Origin: Sphingobacteriales bacterium
Lineage (GTDB): Bacteria > Bacteroidota > Bacteroidia > Chitinophagales > Chitinophagaceae
Reading direction: 5' to 3'
Assembly (NCBI GenBank): GCA_027484425.1
Contig: JAIXSZ010000064.1
Coordinates: 1 to 64,000, forward strand
DNA: 64,000 bases
Both the position numbers and the translations under genes were made by a program. This document shows positions 9,672 through 19,300 of the stretch, piece by piece. Below the pieces are notes generated by a model, which saw only the letters and a program-made list of their open reading frames with translations, had not been told where the DNA came from and ran no database searches. Within the stretch, counting starts at the first letter, position 1. Every line of letters begins with the position of its first letter.

Positions 9672-10139
9672 TCAATAAATCTTGCTCCGCATTTTCGGCA
9701 ATAACTCACCTTGTTCATTGATCCATTCTGGCAGGCAGTAATAATTTCCCCGGACACCGTGTAGTTTATAAGTTAATAGCCGCCGGAATTTCATTGCCGC
9801 ATTAAGGGATGGTGAAATAAACTTTTCTTTACTTTCTTTTTCATGAAGCACAGATTCCCTCTGCAATAGCAGCGCAATAATCTCGGCTGAGCGAAGTGGT
9901 TTGTTTGCTTTGGCAACTATAAAAACGATTTTACTGACCCATGTTCTGCTTTTGTTGTATTCATCTTTCGGGTTTACATAGTTGTCCAGTAACAAACGCA
10001 GTTTTATGTTTTCGTTTTCCTGCTTGTGCAACTGATTTTTTGTTTCACTAAGCTCTTTTTGTGTTTCGGCAAGCTTCTTTTTCAGCCTTTCAAGCTTTAT
10101 TTCCATGAATGACGGTGGATTCTGACTGTTTTTCTCCAT
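9672..10139 (-). CDS. Coiled-coil protein with C-terminal winged-helix-like region, unknown function
   Basis: Starting at ATG 10137-10139 the protein has 155 residues; a longer frame would begin at 10178 and a shorter one at the next Met. Residues about 12-55 are a strong coiled coil rich in Lys, Glu and Leu (ETQKELSETKNQLHKQENE). The rest (SRTWVSKIVFIVAKANKPL, RSAEIIALLLQRE, KFRRLLTYKLHGVRGNYYCL) looks like a small helix-turn-helix/winged-helix fold of the kind that reads DNA or dimerises. I do not recognise the family. It faces the hipBA operon divergently and is part of the island cargo. Its upstream region carries two copies of TTAATCTAAAT. Confidence 0.6.
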   Translation of the reverse strand: MEKNSQNPPSFMEIKLERLKKKLAETQKELSETKNQLHKQENENIKLRLLLDNYVNPKDEYNKSRTWVSKIVFIVAKANKPLRSAEIIALLLQRESVLHEKESKEKFISPSLNAAMKFRRLLTYKLHGVRGNYYCLPEWINEQGELLPKMRSKIY

Positions 10140-10191
10140 AAGGGTAAAGGGTTTTTGAACGCCCGCAAACATTTTCAAACCAAATCTAACA

Positions 10192-10245
10192 TTAATCTAA
10201 ATTATTTGCATGATTTTGCCCATGAAATCTCACTTTAATCTAAAT
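10192..10245. repeat. Two direct TTAATCTAAAT repeats in an intergenic region
   Basis: The 11-mer TTAATCTAAAT occurs at 10192-10202 and 10235-10245, 43 bases apart (about four helical turns). It is upstream of the leftward coiled-coil gene and of hipB. A regulatory role is a guess. Confidence 0.4.
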
Positions 10246-10304
10246 ACTCTTGCAAATGTCTGTTTTAAAAAATATTTTAATGCGTTTCTGCGAAATATAT
10301 CATT

Positions 10305-10358
10305 AATGTACAACAATATGAACAATAATTATTAAATTTGCTTGTTTTATTGTACATT
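10305..10358. promoter_or_regulatory. Candidate HipB operator pair flanking the hipBA promoter
   Basis: AATGTACAA at 10305-10313 and its exact reverse complement TTGTACATT at 10350-10358 flank the promoter. Each contains the palindrome TGTACA. Between them lies a perfect -7 box TAAATTTG at 10333-10340. The left arm covers the expected -33 region and the right arm abuts the hipB ATG at 10359. This is the layout expected for an autorepressing antitoxin. Confidence 0.65.
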
Positions 10359-10679
10359 ATGAGCAAACGAACAACAATACTCATGCCATCTTCCGACAGG
10401 GTCTTAAAAGAGCTTGGGGAAAATATCAAATTGGCGCGGCTTCGTAGAAAACTCAGTGCTGAGCAGGTGGCAGAACGGGCAAATATTAGCCGAGGTACTT
10501 TAGGGCAGCTAGAAAAGGGTGCTCCAAGTGTGGCGATGGGAATGTATTGCCAGGTTTTATTTGTGCTTGGGCTTGAAAAAGACCTGCTCAAGGTAGCAGC
10601 AGATGATGTTTTGGGTAGGAAATTACAGGATGCTGAAATGATGGTAAAAGAAAGGGCATCCAAAAAGAAATCAGCATAA
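10359..10679 (+). CDS. hipB: HipB-like antitoxin / HTH transcription regulator
   Basis: 106 residues from ATG 10359. A Xre-type helix-turn-helix is clear at about residues 22-75 (LGENIKLARLRRKLSAEQVA, then ANISRGTLGQLEKGAPSV), and the tail is Lys-rich. Immediately before the stop the gene abuts hipA with no gap (TAAATG), so the two are co-translated. In HipBA modules the antitoxin dimer binds operators over its own promoter and neutralises the HipA kinase. The inverted TGTACA repeats just upstream fit this. A longer frame begins at 10338 but would overlap the right operator arm. The name rests on the HTH fold plus the HipA neighbour, not on close identity to E. coli HipB. Confidence 0.85.
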   Translation: MSKRTTILMPSSDRVLKELGENIKLARLRRKLSAEQVAERANISRGTLGQLEKGAPSVAMGMYCQVLFVLGLEKDLLKVAADDVLGRKLQDAEMMVKERASKKKSA

Positions 10680-11933
10680 ATGAGCAGTAAAAAGGAAATA
10701 TCGGTTTTTGCGCATTGGGAGGGATTTAATGATCCTATTCTCATGGGTACTCTTACTGCTACACCGGCAAGGGGAAAAGAGGTTTTTGCGTTCGAATATG
10801 CTAAAAGCTGGTTGCAATCCGGACATACAAACATGATTGACCCAGACTTGCAACTTTATTCCGGGCGTTATTTTCCAAGAGAAGAACGACAAAATTTCGG
10901 CGTGTTTCTCGACTCATGCCCTGATCGTTGGGGGCGAATCCTAATGGAAAGAAGAGAGGCGGTAGTCGCCAGACAAGAAAAGCGTGCCCCCCGAAATCTA
11001 CTTGAATCAGATTACTTGCTCGGCGTTTATGACGGCCACAGGATGGGAGCGCTGCGTTTCAAATTAAGCGAAGACGGCAATTTCCTGAATGACGATAAAA
11101 ATATGGCTGCACCACCGTGGACATCGTTACGGGAATTGGAACATGCTAGCATGAAGTTTGAAGAGGATAATATAGATGATGAAGACTACTTGAAATGGAT
11201 TAACCTGCTTATGGCACCAGGCTCTTCGCTTGGTGGTGCTCGTCCTAAAGCAAGCGTACTGGATGCAAAGAACTGCTTGTGGATTGCGAAATTCCCAAGT
11301 ATTAAAGACACAAAGAATGTGGGTGCGTGGGAAATGGTAGTTAATAAGCTAGCGTTAAAGGCAGGGATTAATGTTGCGGAAGGACAATTAAAACAGTTCA
11401 ATAGCAACAACCATACATTTCTTGCCAAGCGGTTCGACCGTAGTATAAATGGCACCCGTATTCATTTTGCATCGGCAATGACCATGCTTGGTTATACCGA
11501 TGGCGCAGGTCACGATACAGGGGTCAGCTATTTGGAAATTGTTGAATTCTTAATTAGGCATGGCGCAGAGGTAAATACTGACCTGGAAGAGTTATGGCGA
11601 AGGATCGTATTTTCTATTTGTGTAAAAAATACTGATGACCATTTACGGAATCATGGCTTCCTGCTTTCCGAAAAAGGCTGGAGATTATCACCGGCTTATG
11701 ATATTAATCCTAATGAGTTTGGTGCAGGTCTGAGTTTGAATATTTCAGAAAAGGACAATTCACTCGATCTGGAATTGGCTTTAAGTGTATCTGAATATTT
11801 CCGGATACCAGGAACGAAAGCGAAGAAGATAATTGAGCTGGTAAAGAGTGTGGTAACTGAATGGCGTGGTATTGCCAAGGATGTCGGTCTGTCAAAATCA
11901 CAACAAGACCGAATGGTAAGGGCATTTGAATAG
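10680..11933 (+). CDS. hipA: HipA-like serine/threonine kinase toxin
   Basis: 417 residues, close to the usual 400-440 of full-length HipA. Visible landmarks are the N-terminal subdomain (ATPARGKEVFAFEYAKSWL), the glycine-rich segment SLGGARPKASV, the ATP-site lysine region WIAKFPS, the core FLAKRFDRS, the catalytic-loop NTDDHLRNHGF and the DFG-equivalent SPAYDINP. All key kinase motifs are present, so the enzyme should be active. HipA in E. coli phosphorylates glutamyl-tRNA synthetase and causes growth arrest and persistence; the target here is unknown. It is encoded directly after hipB and followed by a strong hairpin terminator. As island cargo it could stabilise the element or act in phage defence. 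Confidence 0.9.
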   Translation: MSSKKEISVFAHWEGFNDPILMGTLTATPARGKEVFAFEYAKSWLQSGHTNMIDPDLQLYSGRYFPREERQNFGVFLDSCPDRWGRILMERREAVVARQEKRAPRNLLESDYLLGVYDGHRMGALRFKLSEDGNFLNDDKNMAAPPWTSLRELEHASMKFEEDNIDDEDYLKWINLLMAPGSSLGGARPKASVLDAKNCLWIAKFPSIKDTKNVGAWEMVVNKLALKAGINVAEGQLKQFNSNNHTFLAKRFDRSINGTRIHFASAMTMLGYTDGAGHDTGVSYLEIVEFLIRHGAEVNTDLEELWRRIVFSICVKNTDDHLRNHGFLLSEKGWRLSPAYDINPNEFGAGLSLNISEKDNSLDLELALSVSEYFRIPGTKAKKIIELVKSVVTEWRGIAKDVGLSKSQQDRMVRAFE

Positions 11934-12233
11934 GATATGGATTTGCATAGTTACTTCTTGTATCTCAACCCAAAATTTGCCACTTTTTCCAAAAAAGTGG
12001 CAAATTTTTGATTTGAGTAAAATGAACCTATTAGGGGCAAAAACTGCCATCATTACATGACAAAACAAGACCTGCAAAACGCCTATTTGACAATCGGAAA
12101 ATAAATATGTAACGCACTATTTGAAATCCATTTGCGGGGGATTTGCGGCGATTTAGAGGAGAATTAGATTTCGCATAAACCAGAAAATTTATCAAAAGTA
12201 TTCGCTTTTTTGGTGTGCCAATTGTAGTACAAT
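11934..12233. other. Intergenic gap between hipA and the recombinase unit
   Basis: It holds the hipBA terminator and, at 12129-12145, one copy of a 17-bp sequence found inverted at 6315-6331. No coding frame in it looks real. The downstream part (12100-12230) should contain the promoter for the small gene and recombinase, but no clear TAnnTTTG box stands out. Confidence 0.5.
11972..12009 (+). terminator. Hairpin terminator after hipBA
   Basis: A perfect 17-bp stem (11972-11988 with 11992-12008) encloses a 3-base loop. The right arm ends in a run of five T (12005-12009), and the A-rich left side would also allow termination on the other strand. It sits 38 bases past the hipA stop. Confidence 0.8.
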
Positions 12234-12251
12234 ATGGTAAATCATTTTGGC

Positions 12252-12478
12252 ATGAAAAGAAAACTGCTTGGCGTAAATTCGTATGACCGGACACATGACA
12301 TTACCCCGGAAGAGGTAAGGCAATTTGCAAGATTTAAAGACTATACTGATGAGCAAGTCAATGAACTGATAGACACTATTAAGAAGTACACTCGATTTAT
12401 TTATAATGTGGTTTCTAAACGTCAAAAGTTTGGCAAGAAAATTGCACTACATATTGATAACCAACTAACTACAGCAGC

Positions 12479-12482
<4 letters not shown>
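12252..12482 (+). CDS. Small protein translationally coupled to serine recombinase, possible excision or control factor
   Basis: 76 residues from ATG 12252; a start 6 codons earlier at 12234 is possible. The protein is charged (KRKLLGVNSYDRTHDITPEE, then FARFKDYTDEQVNELIDTIK) with a predicted helical centre and a basic C-terminus. It matches no family I can name. The stop codon overlaps the recombinase start (ATGA, 12479-12482), so the two are made together. Small genes in this position of serine-recombinase elements sometimes encode recombination directionality factors or regulators. That role is a guess from position only. Confidence 0.65.
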
Positions 12483-14117
<1,635 letters not shown>

Positions 14118-14204
14118 CTATTGTGATGCAAAGTAAGGCGTAAAAAACCTACCAAACAAAGGTTATTTAATTGCAGTTGTTTTTTGTACTGCTTAAACTG
14201 AATA

Positions 14205-14360
14205 CTACATTATTCTGTTGCCCTTGATAATGCGTAAAATGACAGCAATAATAGCTATAACGAGCAATATGTGTATGAGCCCGCCAGTTTGATAGCCCAA
14301 AAAACCTATAGCCCAACCTATAATGAGTATAACGGCAATAATGTATAGTAGATTTCCCAT
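14205..14360 (-). CDS. lmo0937-type small membrane protein
   Basis: 51 residues, starting at ATG 14358-14360 and ending at TAG 14205-14207. The sequence is two hydrophobic helices (NLLYIIAVILIIGWAIGFLG, then HILLVIAIIAVILRII) split by YQTGG, with a short basic tail. This is the pattern of lmo0937-family membrane peptides, which are often stress-induced and occur near CsbD genes, as here. Molecular function is unknown. It is the last gene of a leftward block of small envelope and stress genes. Confidence 0.85.
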   Translation of the reverse strand: MGNLLYIIAVILIIGWAIGFLGYQTGGLIHILLVIAIIAVILRIIKGNRIM

Positions 14361-14402
14361 GATTGAAGTAAAATTTATTGATAATGAGGAATGATGAATG
14401 TA

Positions 14403-14963
14403 CTATAAGTGAAAGCCTAAGCCAATTGTGGAAACGCCGGTAGAAAGATCGAGAAAAAGACCAGTTTTGCGGGTGATGTGGTATTCTGTTCCTACGTGCA
14501 AATCGAGATACAATTGTCCGGTGCTTCTGCGCACTACCGTCTGTCCGTAATAACCATTTTCCCAGGTAGTTTTTCGGAATACAAAACCTAGTGATCCAGC
14601 TGCGTAAAAATCCCACTTGCTACCTGCACTTAGCAAATTATCGAAATAATAAGTACCCTTAACACCTACTGGCACTATTGTTTCGCGGTAGTAGTAATTC
14701 TTGTACGGATTGGAGGGGTTGCCCCAATAACTGTAGTTGCGATAGGTAGAGTAATTAAGGAAAGGTGCAAGTGTAAAATAACGTGCTACATCGAACTCAA
14801 AATCGGCATGTATTACAGGAGATGAATTGCCATAATAACCTGAATATCCTAGACCCAGACCGATGTTGAGTGTATTACCGTATTTCTCTGCTTTCTTTTG
14901 TGCTGAAGCGCTGAGTACTGAAATTAAAATTATTGCCACTAAGGCTAAACTGCGTGTTTTCAT
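14403..14963 (-). CDS. Small outer-membrane beta-barrel protein
   Basis: 186 residues. A signal peptide (MKTRSLALVAIILISVLSASAQ) is followed by an alternating beta-barrel pattern with many aromatic girdle residues (NIGLGLGYSGYYGNSSPVIH, then YFTLAPFLNYSTYRNYSY) and a final strand ending in GLGFHL. It is of the OmpA-like 8-stranded barrel type without a peptidoglycan-binding domain. Function is unknown; such proteins are usually structural or host/surface-contact proteins. It sits in the stress/envelope block, with 42 bases to the lmo0937-type gene downstream. Confidence 0.75.
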   Translation of the reverse strand: MKTRSLALVAIILISVLSASAQKKAEKYGNTLNIGLGLGYSGYYGNSSPVIHADFEFDVARYFTLAPFLNYSTYRNYSYWGNPSNPYKNYYYRETIVPVGVKGTYYFDNLLSAGSKWDFYAAGSLGFVFRKTTWENGYYGQTVVRRSTGQLYLDLHVGTEYHITRKTGLFLDLSTGVSTIGLGFHL

Positions 14964-15000
14964 TAAAACGAATAAAAAATTGAAAGAAACCTTTTGAAAA

Positions 15001-15035
15001 GAAAGGGAATAGATAATTAAACACTATTCCCTTTC
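15001..15035 (-). terminator. Hairpin terminator after the 222-aa barrel gene
   Basis: GAAAGGGAATAG (15001-15012) pairs perfectly with CTATTCCCTTTC (15024-15035). On the minus strand the hairpin is followed by TTTTCAAAAGG, a short T-run. It lies 17 bases past the stop of the gene ending at 15052. Confidence 0.8.
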
Positions 15036-15051
15036 ACAAAATATAAACTCA

Positions 15052-15717
15052 TTAGAACCTAAAGCCTACAGTGGCTTGTAACCAGGTGTTTTTGTAACGA
15101 GGAGTAGTAGATGTGCCATTACCATTGTTGTTGGTAATATCCCAGCCTGCACGAAGGCCTATAACCGAGTGACGAACATAAATATCTACACCACCAGCAA
15201 GTGATAACGTATTTTTACGCAAATTGTCGTTTTCAAACTCCTGCATCTGAGCTGTACTCATAGTGGAGGAAACGAACTCATCTTTCTGACTAACTAAGTA
15301 AGAATATTGAGGACCCGCCAGAATGGTGAACATTTTACTAGGTTTGATGGCAACAAATACTGGGACGTCGATGTAACTAGTAGTACGAGTAAACTCATAG
15401 CTGCTACCCAGTATGCGTCCAACAGCTTTAAAGCCTTTTTGTGAGTACAGAATCTCTGGCTGTATACCCAAGAAACTACCTATAGGCACGGCTAAAAACA
15501 CTCCACCTACAAAGCCAAATTTGGGATCAGCACTAAAATCTTCGCCCTCGGAATCATAAACATTTGAGTAGTTTACACCAGCCTTAACACCAAACATCAT
15601 ACGATCTCTGAAGTCATCATCTCTTTCTACCACTACTACCTTTTGAGGTTCTTCTTGTGCATAACTTACAACATTGAGTGACAATGCTGCAGTGATGGCT
15701 AATATTAATTTTTTCAT
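15052..15717 (-). CDS. Porin-family outer-membrane beta-barrel protein
   Basis: 221 residues from ATG 15715-15717, chosen because a signal peptide (MKKLILAITAALSLNVVSYA) starts there; a 6-codon longer frame exists. The mature part has the PorT/outer-membrane-beta-barrel pattern of Bacteroidetes: FGVKAGVNYSNVYDSEG near the start, PIGSFLGIQPEILYSQKGFK in the middle, and a last strand ending in ATVGFRF. These barrels are usually 8-10 strands. No substrate can be assigned. It is followed by a strong terminator, so it may be its own transcription unit or end the unit from 16213. Confidence 0.8.
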   Translation of the reverse strand: MKKLILAITAALSLNVVSYAQEEPQKVVVVERDDDFRDRMMFGVKAGVNYSNVYDSEGEDFSADPKFGFVGGVFLAVPIGSFLGIQPEILYSQKGFKAVGRILGSSYEFTRTTSYIDVPVFVAIKPSKMFTILAGPQYSYLVSQKDEFVSSTMSTAQMQEFENDNLRKNTLSLAGGVDIYVRHSVIGLRAGWDITNNNGNGTSTTPRYKNTWLQATVGFRF

Positions 15718-15772
15718 GTTTATTATATTGTACACTGCTTATACTTACACCTATCGATAGTAACCGGAGATG

Positions 15773-16213
15773 TTATTTTGAATTCTTAACGGTAATATCC
15801 TTGAAAGCTTCACCAATGCCGTCCATATCGTGATTGAACTCGATTTTGAAGGCTTCCCAATTTTCTTTGCCATCAGCTTTGTAAGATGCCATGCGTGTTT
15901 TTAACTCAGCATTTTTCTTTTCAAGCTCTGCTATTTTGCTCCAGTACTCAGACTTTACAGATGCTTGTTTGCTACCTACATTTGCTTTGAGTGAAGTGAT
16001 GGTATTTTCGTTGGCTAGAATTTTATTATTGGTCTCGTTCCGGTAATTTTCGATATCAGCAATATAGTGGTCTGTTGCTTTGTCCAGGTTGTCGTTAGCT
16101 ACCGCTACTTTTTCTTGTGCATCTACTACGTTATCTTTAGGAGTATCGCAAGAAGTTACTGTTGTTCCGGCGAAGAAGATAGCCATAGCCGCTATTAAAA
16201 TTGATTTGCTCAT
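15773..16213 (-). CDS. Lipoprotein with helical/coiled-coil domain
   Basis: 146 residues. A lipoprotein signal has its lipobox at TVTSC (Cys22). The mature part is almost entirely helical and charged (VVDAQEKVAVANDNLDKAT, then SEYWSKIAELEKKNAELKTR), with coiled-coil heptads. It resembles the sll1863-type stress proteins in layout. Function is unknown. It is placed between a CsbD gene and a barrel gene in the stress block. Confidence 0.7.
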   Translation of the reverse strand: MSKSILIAAMAIFFAGTTVTSCDTPKDNVVDAQEKVAVANDNLDKATDHYIADIENYRNETNNKILANENTITSLKANVGSKQASVKSEYWSKIAELEKKNAELKTRMASYKADGKENWEAFKIEFNHDMDGIGEAFKDITVKNSK

Positions 16214-16259
16214 AATTTTGGTTTGATTGTTTAGGATGTTATGTGAGAATAATAATTGT

Positions 16260-16448
16260 TTACAGTTCAGAAATGATCTTACTTATTTCCTCTTTAGTTT
16301 TGCCTAGCTTCACTTGCAGTCTGCCTATCAATTCATCCTGTTTACCCTCTATTAAAAGAAGGTCGTTGTCTGTAAGCATTGCAAACTTCTGCTTCAATTT
16401 TCCTTTTGCTTCATTCCAATTCCCTTTGAATTCTGTCATGTTTTTCAT
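16260..16448 (-). CDS. CsbD-family stress protein
   Basis: 62 residues from ATG 16446-16448; starts at 16466 or 16439 are also possible. The CsbD signature is clear: FKGNWNEAKGKLKQKFAMLT, then LLIEGKQDELIGRLQVKLGK. CsbD proteins are small, soluble, highly charged and induced by general stress in many bacteria; their biochemical role is unknown. It lies among other small stress-type genes of the same strand. Confidence 0.88.
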   Translation of the reverse strand: MKNMTEFKGNWNEAKGKLKQKFAMLTDNDLLLIEGKQDELIGRLQVKLGKTKEEISKIISEL

Positions 16449-16508
16449 TTTATTTTTTATTGACACTGTAGAGCATCAGCGAAATTGCTGAAGCTAATAT
16501 GTTAGATA

Positions 16509-16817
16509 CTATAGAAGTATAATAAGCAGGATGAGAATAAGAATGAGAACACCAGCAGAGATGTATACGCCACCACCTATATCACTTAGCTGTTGCTTAA
16601 TGCTGCGCACTTCATTTCTAAGACCTTTTTTCTCTTTGCTGGTTAGCTCATTAATATCCATTTCATTAATGGCACTCAGTCGCAGTATCAGCGCATTAGC
16701 AGAGGTAGCCTCACTGGTAGTGGCTAAGGCCGTAGTAGTATTTGCAGCAAAAGAAGTAGCCGGTATAAAGGCAAATGACATACCTGTCATCATTATAAGA
16801 ACCATTATTTTTTTCAT
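16509..16817 (-). CDS. Small exported protein with C-terminal membrane helix
   Basis: 102 residues from ATG 16815-16817, where a signal peptide (MKKIMVLIMMTGMSFAFIPA) begins. A Thr/Ala-rich linker (residues 25-45), a charged helical stretch (MDINELTSKEKKGLRNEVRS) and a C-terminal hydrophobic helix (VYISAGVLILILILLIILL) follow. This layout is typical of small Bacteroidetes membrane proteins seen near CsbD-type genes. No function is known. Confidence 0.7.
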   Translation of the reverse strand: MKKIMVLIMMTGMSFAFIPATSFAANTTTALATTSEATSANALILRLSAINEMDINELTSKEKKGLRNEVRSIKQQLSDIGGGVYISAGVLILILILLIILL

Positions 16818-17000
16818 TGTTAGTGTGTTATTTGTGAATGAATTTCCACTACACAAAGGTGAACTATTGTGCCTCCTGAAGTGTTACATTGTAGTCCTTA
16901 TAAGTTACATCATTCACACTAACCTACTGTGTATAAACCCATGGGAATGAACAGTAAAAAAGAGTAGTTAAACATGCATGTCATTATGCAAAATGGGCAT

Positions 17001-17031
17001 AAAAAAAGTGGAGTATAACTACCCCACTTTT
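17001..17031 (-). terminator. Hairpin terminator after the basic secreted protein gene
   Basis: AAAAGTGG (17004-17011) pairs with CCACTTTT (17024-17031) around a 12-base loop. The A-run at 17001-17007 gives a T-run on the minus strand. It lies 20 bases past the stop of the gene ending at 17051. Confidence 0.7.
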
Positions 17032-17050
17032 AATAATGTTTCTCAAATTT

Positions 17051-17341
17051 TTAATCCTGTTTTTTTTCTACTGCTTCGGCATTAATGGCGCGCTGATCAG
17101 CATTTACTCTTCTTTGCTTTTTATGCATTTTGCGTCTTTTTTTATCGATCTTATCCGCCTTTCTGATCACTTTTGCTTCTTTACGTGCCATTCTGTTTTT
17201 GGCATTAGTTGCATGACGTTCTTTGTTATCAGCTTTGCGTTGCGCTCTTTCTTCTTTTTTTGTTGGCACCTCTTTTTGCGCATAGGTTGCCGTAGTGTTT
17301 ACACCCACTAGTAGTAGGGTCATGATTATGAAATTTTTCAA
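17051..17341 (-). CDS. Small, very basic exported protein
   Basis: 96 residues. The first codon is TTG (17339-17341), and an internal ATG at residue 7 is an alternative. A signal peptide ends near TTATYAQ. The mature part is about 75 residues of Lys/Arg-rich helix (KEERAQRKADNKERHATNAK, then IDKKRRKMHKKQRR) with almost no hydrophobic core. It may bind nucleic acid, lipopolysaccharide or an acidic surface. No family is recognised beyond similar low-complexity proteins in Bacteroidetes. Confidence 0.65.
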   Translation of the reverse strand: MKNFIIMTLLLVGVNTTATYAQKEVPTKKEERAQRKADNKERHATNAKNRMARKEAKVIRKADKIDKKRRKMHKKQRRVNADQRAINAEAVEKKQD

Positions 17342-17402
17342 GTCCTTGGGATTTTATTGTTAATTAATAAACTGCTTGTAACTAGCAAGTATTGCAATAT
17401 TG

Positions 17403-17446
17403 TATAAAAGTGGGCTCAATTGTACGAGACACAACTGAGCCCTTAA
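17403..17446 (-). terminator. Hairpin terminator after the OmpA gene
   Basis: GGGCTCAATTGT (17412-17423) pairs with ACAACTGAGCCC (17431-17442), with one mismatch and a 7-base loop. It is followed on the minus strand by CTTTTATAC. It lies a few bases past the OmpA stop. Confidence 0.75.
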
Positions 17447-17448
17447 GA

Positions 17449-19275
17449 TTAATCTGCTCTCATCAATCTCATGACTGCTCGCCTATTTTGCTCCTTACCT
17501 TCGTAAGTATCATTTGTAGCGGCAGGTACTCTGCTTCCATGGCCTACAGTTTTAAGACGTGTTGTATTTACGCCTCTTGATTTTAGTTCGTCTCTTACAG
17601 CATTGGCACGCTCTAGTGACAATACTCTGTTAACAGACTCAGGTCCGCTAGCATCAGCATGACCGTCAATAATAATTGTAGACCGTTTATGAATGTTTAA
17701 CTCATTTACTGCATCTTCAACCACAGGCATAGATATTGAATGAATCTTAGCCTTATTTACCTCAAACAATATAGGCATAGTCATGTTGACCATATGGGTA
17801 CCGGTGCCATTATTATTGTTATTTTTATTTGGGTCATTCTCCACTAAAGGACAACCTTTATTAGATATCAAACCAGCATCTTCAGGACACTTATCTTTAT
17901 GATCGGGGACACCATCTTTGTCGGTATCTGGACAACCCTGAAAAACCTTCAAACCATACTCATCTGGGCAAAGATCATTCTTATCTGCAACACCATCAGA
18001 ATCTCTGTCTGGGCAGCCAGAAAGTGCTTTGGGGCCTGCTTGAAAAGGACACTCATCTAGCTTGTCTTGTGTGCTATCGTTATCAGTGTCTGGACAACCA
18101 TTATACTGTGGCAGCCCCCATACTGTGGGGCAAGAATCTTTGGTATCAGGTATACCATCTTTATCTGTATCTGGACAACCATAAAACTCTTTAAAACCAA
18201 AAACATCGGGACAATTATCCCTACGATCTGATATACCATCGTGATCTCTATCTTTGCTACCCAATAGGAAACGAGCCCCAACATTGACCCCATACTGAGA
18301 GTTGTCTACAGAGGTAACATTATTAAGTACAGAACTATAGGAGCCATTACCATCAGTGAGCCTGTAACCTGGTTGTGCATCGTTTTTGAACGTCTGCATG
18401 ATGTAGTAACCACCCAGATTAAGGGCTACATTGTCGGAAAGATAAAAGCTAACAGATGGCTGAATGATGAACCCTATAGAGCCTGGCTTGTAAGAAGTAG
18501 AGCCAGAGCGATTGTTGGTGGTCAATTTTTCGCCTACATTGATACCCATAGAACGCTTTATACGAGCGTATTCAGCCCAGTCGCCGTTAGGGTTGTTTTT
18601 CAGGAATTCAGTTTTTGTAATCAGCCAGTTGCTATTGGCTGGAGTAACACCGTCATCATAAACAGAAGTAGTTCCACCATCTATTGTTTGTACAAATTTG
18701 TACACTGCCTCCTGATCGAATGTCGCCTGAGTAGTGTATTCGTTTTTTGCCTGAACATTGAAAAGCGCACCAGCATCCATAGCAAAACCCCAATTTTTAG
18801 AGAAGCGAACCTTGTACTTCAGTACCAGTGGAATATTAATCATGGTAGTAGAGATATCTTCTCTGACATCATTGCCTATGATTATGTTTCTGTAAGTGTT
18901 GCCTGCAAGATCAGTAGCTCTGGTATCTATGTGAAAATCATTCAGCGTAGCCTCACCGTTTTGAGCTGCATAATGCAACCCTGTACCGATACCGAAGTGA
19001 CGTTTTTTACCGAAGAAGAAACCTAGTTGTAGATTTGCACCAAGAGAGTATCCATTTTTGTATTTCAGCTCACCTGTATTGGCATTGACTGCGCCAGGAT
19101 AATTAACTAAACTATTTGCTACTGTAAAAGTTTTATCGGCAAGACCGCCCATTAGGTTGGCATCAAGTACCCACCTAGGTGATAAACTATCTGCTTGTCT
19201 GTGTGTGTGTGCCCGCTGTGCTATCGCTGGCAAAGAACAGCCAGCAGATAGCATGAGGAGAATTATATTTTTCAT
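17449..19275 (-). CDS. OmpA-family protein with thrombospondin type 3 repeats
   Basis: 608 residues. A signal peptide (about 1-19) is followed by an outer-membrane beta-barrel (about 30-340), then by about five Asp-rich thrombospondin type 3 repeats (about 342-470; units such as DTDKDGIPDTKDSCP), and a C-terminal OmpA domain (about 495-605) with the peptidoglycan-binding stretch IIDGHADASGPESVN and NRRAVM near the end. The repeats normally bind calcium and act as a spacer; the OmpA domain ties the outer membrane to the cell wall. It lies just downstream of the ice-binding-like T9SS protein, with 25 bases between them, so they may be co-transcribed. ATG 19273-19275 precedes the signal peptide. 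Confidence 0.9.
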   Translation of the reverse strand: MKNIILLMLSAGCSLPAIAQRAHTHRQADSLSPRWVLDANLMGGLADKTFTVANSLVNYPGAVNANTGELKYKNGYSLGANLQLGFFFGKKRHFGIGTGLHYAAQNGEATLNDFHIDTRATDLAGNTYRNIIIGNDVREDISTTMINIPLVLKYKVRFSKNWGFAMDAGALFNVQAKNEYTTQATFDQEAVYKFVQTIDGGTTSVYDDGVTPANSNWLITKTEFLKNNPNGDWAEYARIKRSMGINVGEKLTTNNRSGSTSYKPGSIGFIIQPSVSFYLSDNVALNLGGYYIMQTFKNDAQPGYRLTDGNGSYSSVLNNVTSVDNSQYGVNVGARFLLGSKDRDHDGISDRRDNCPDVFGFKEFYGCPDTDKDGIPDTKDSCPTVWGLPQYNGCPDTDNDSTQDKLDECPFQAGPKALSGCPDRDSDGVADKNDLCPDEYGLKVFQGCPDTDKDGVPDHKDKCPEDAGLISNKGCPLVENDPNKNNNNNGTGTHMVNMTMPILFEVNKAKIHSISMPVVEDAVNELNIHKRSTIIIDGHADASGPESVNRVLSLERANAVRDELKSRGVNTTRLKTVGHGSRVPAATNDTYEGKEQNRRAVMRLMRAD

Positions 19276-19300
19276 TTTTTTTGTTTAAGTAAACTGAACT

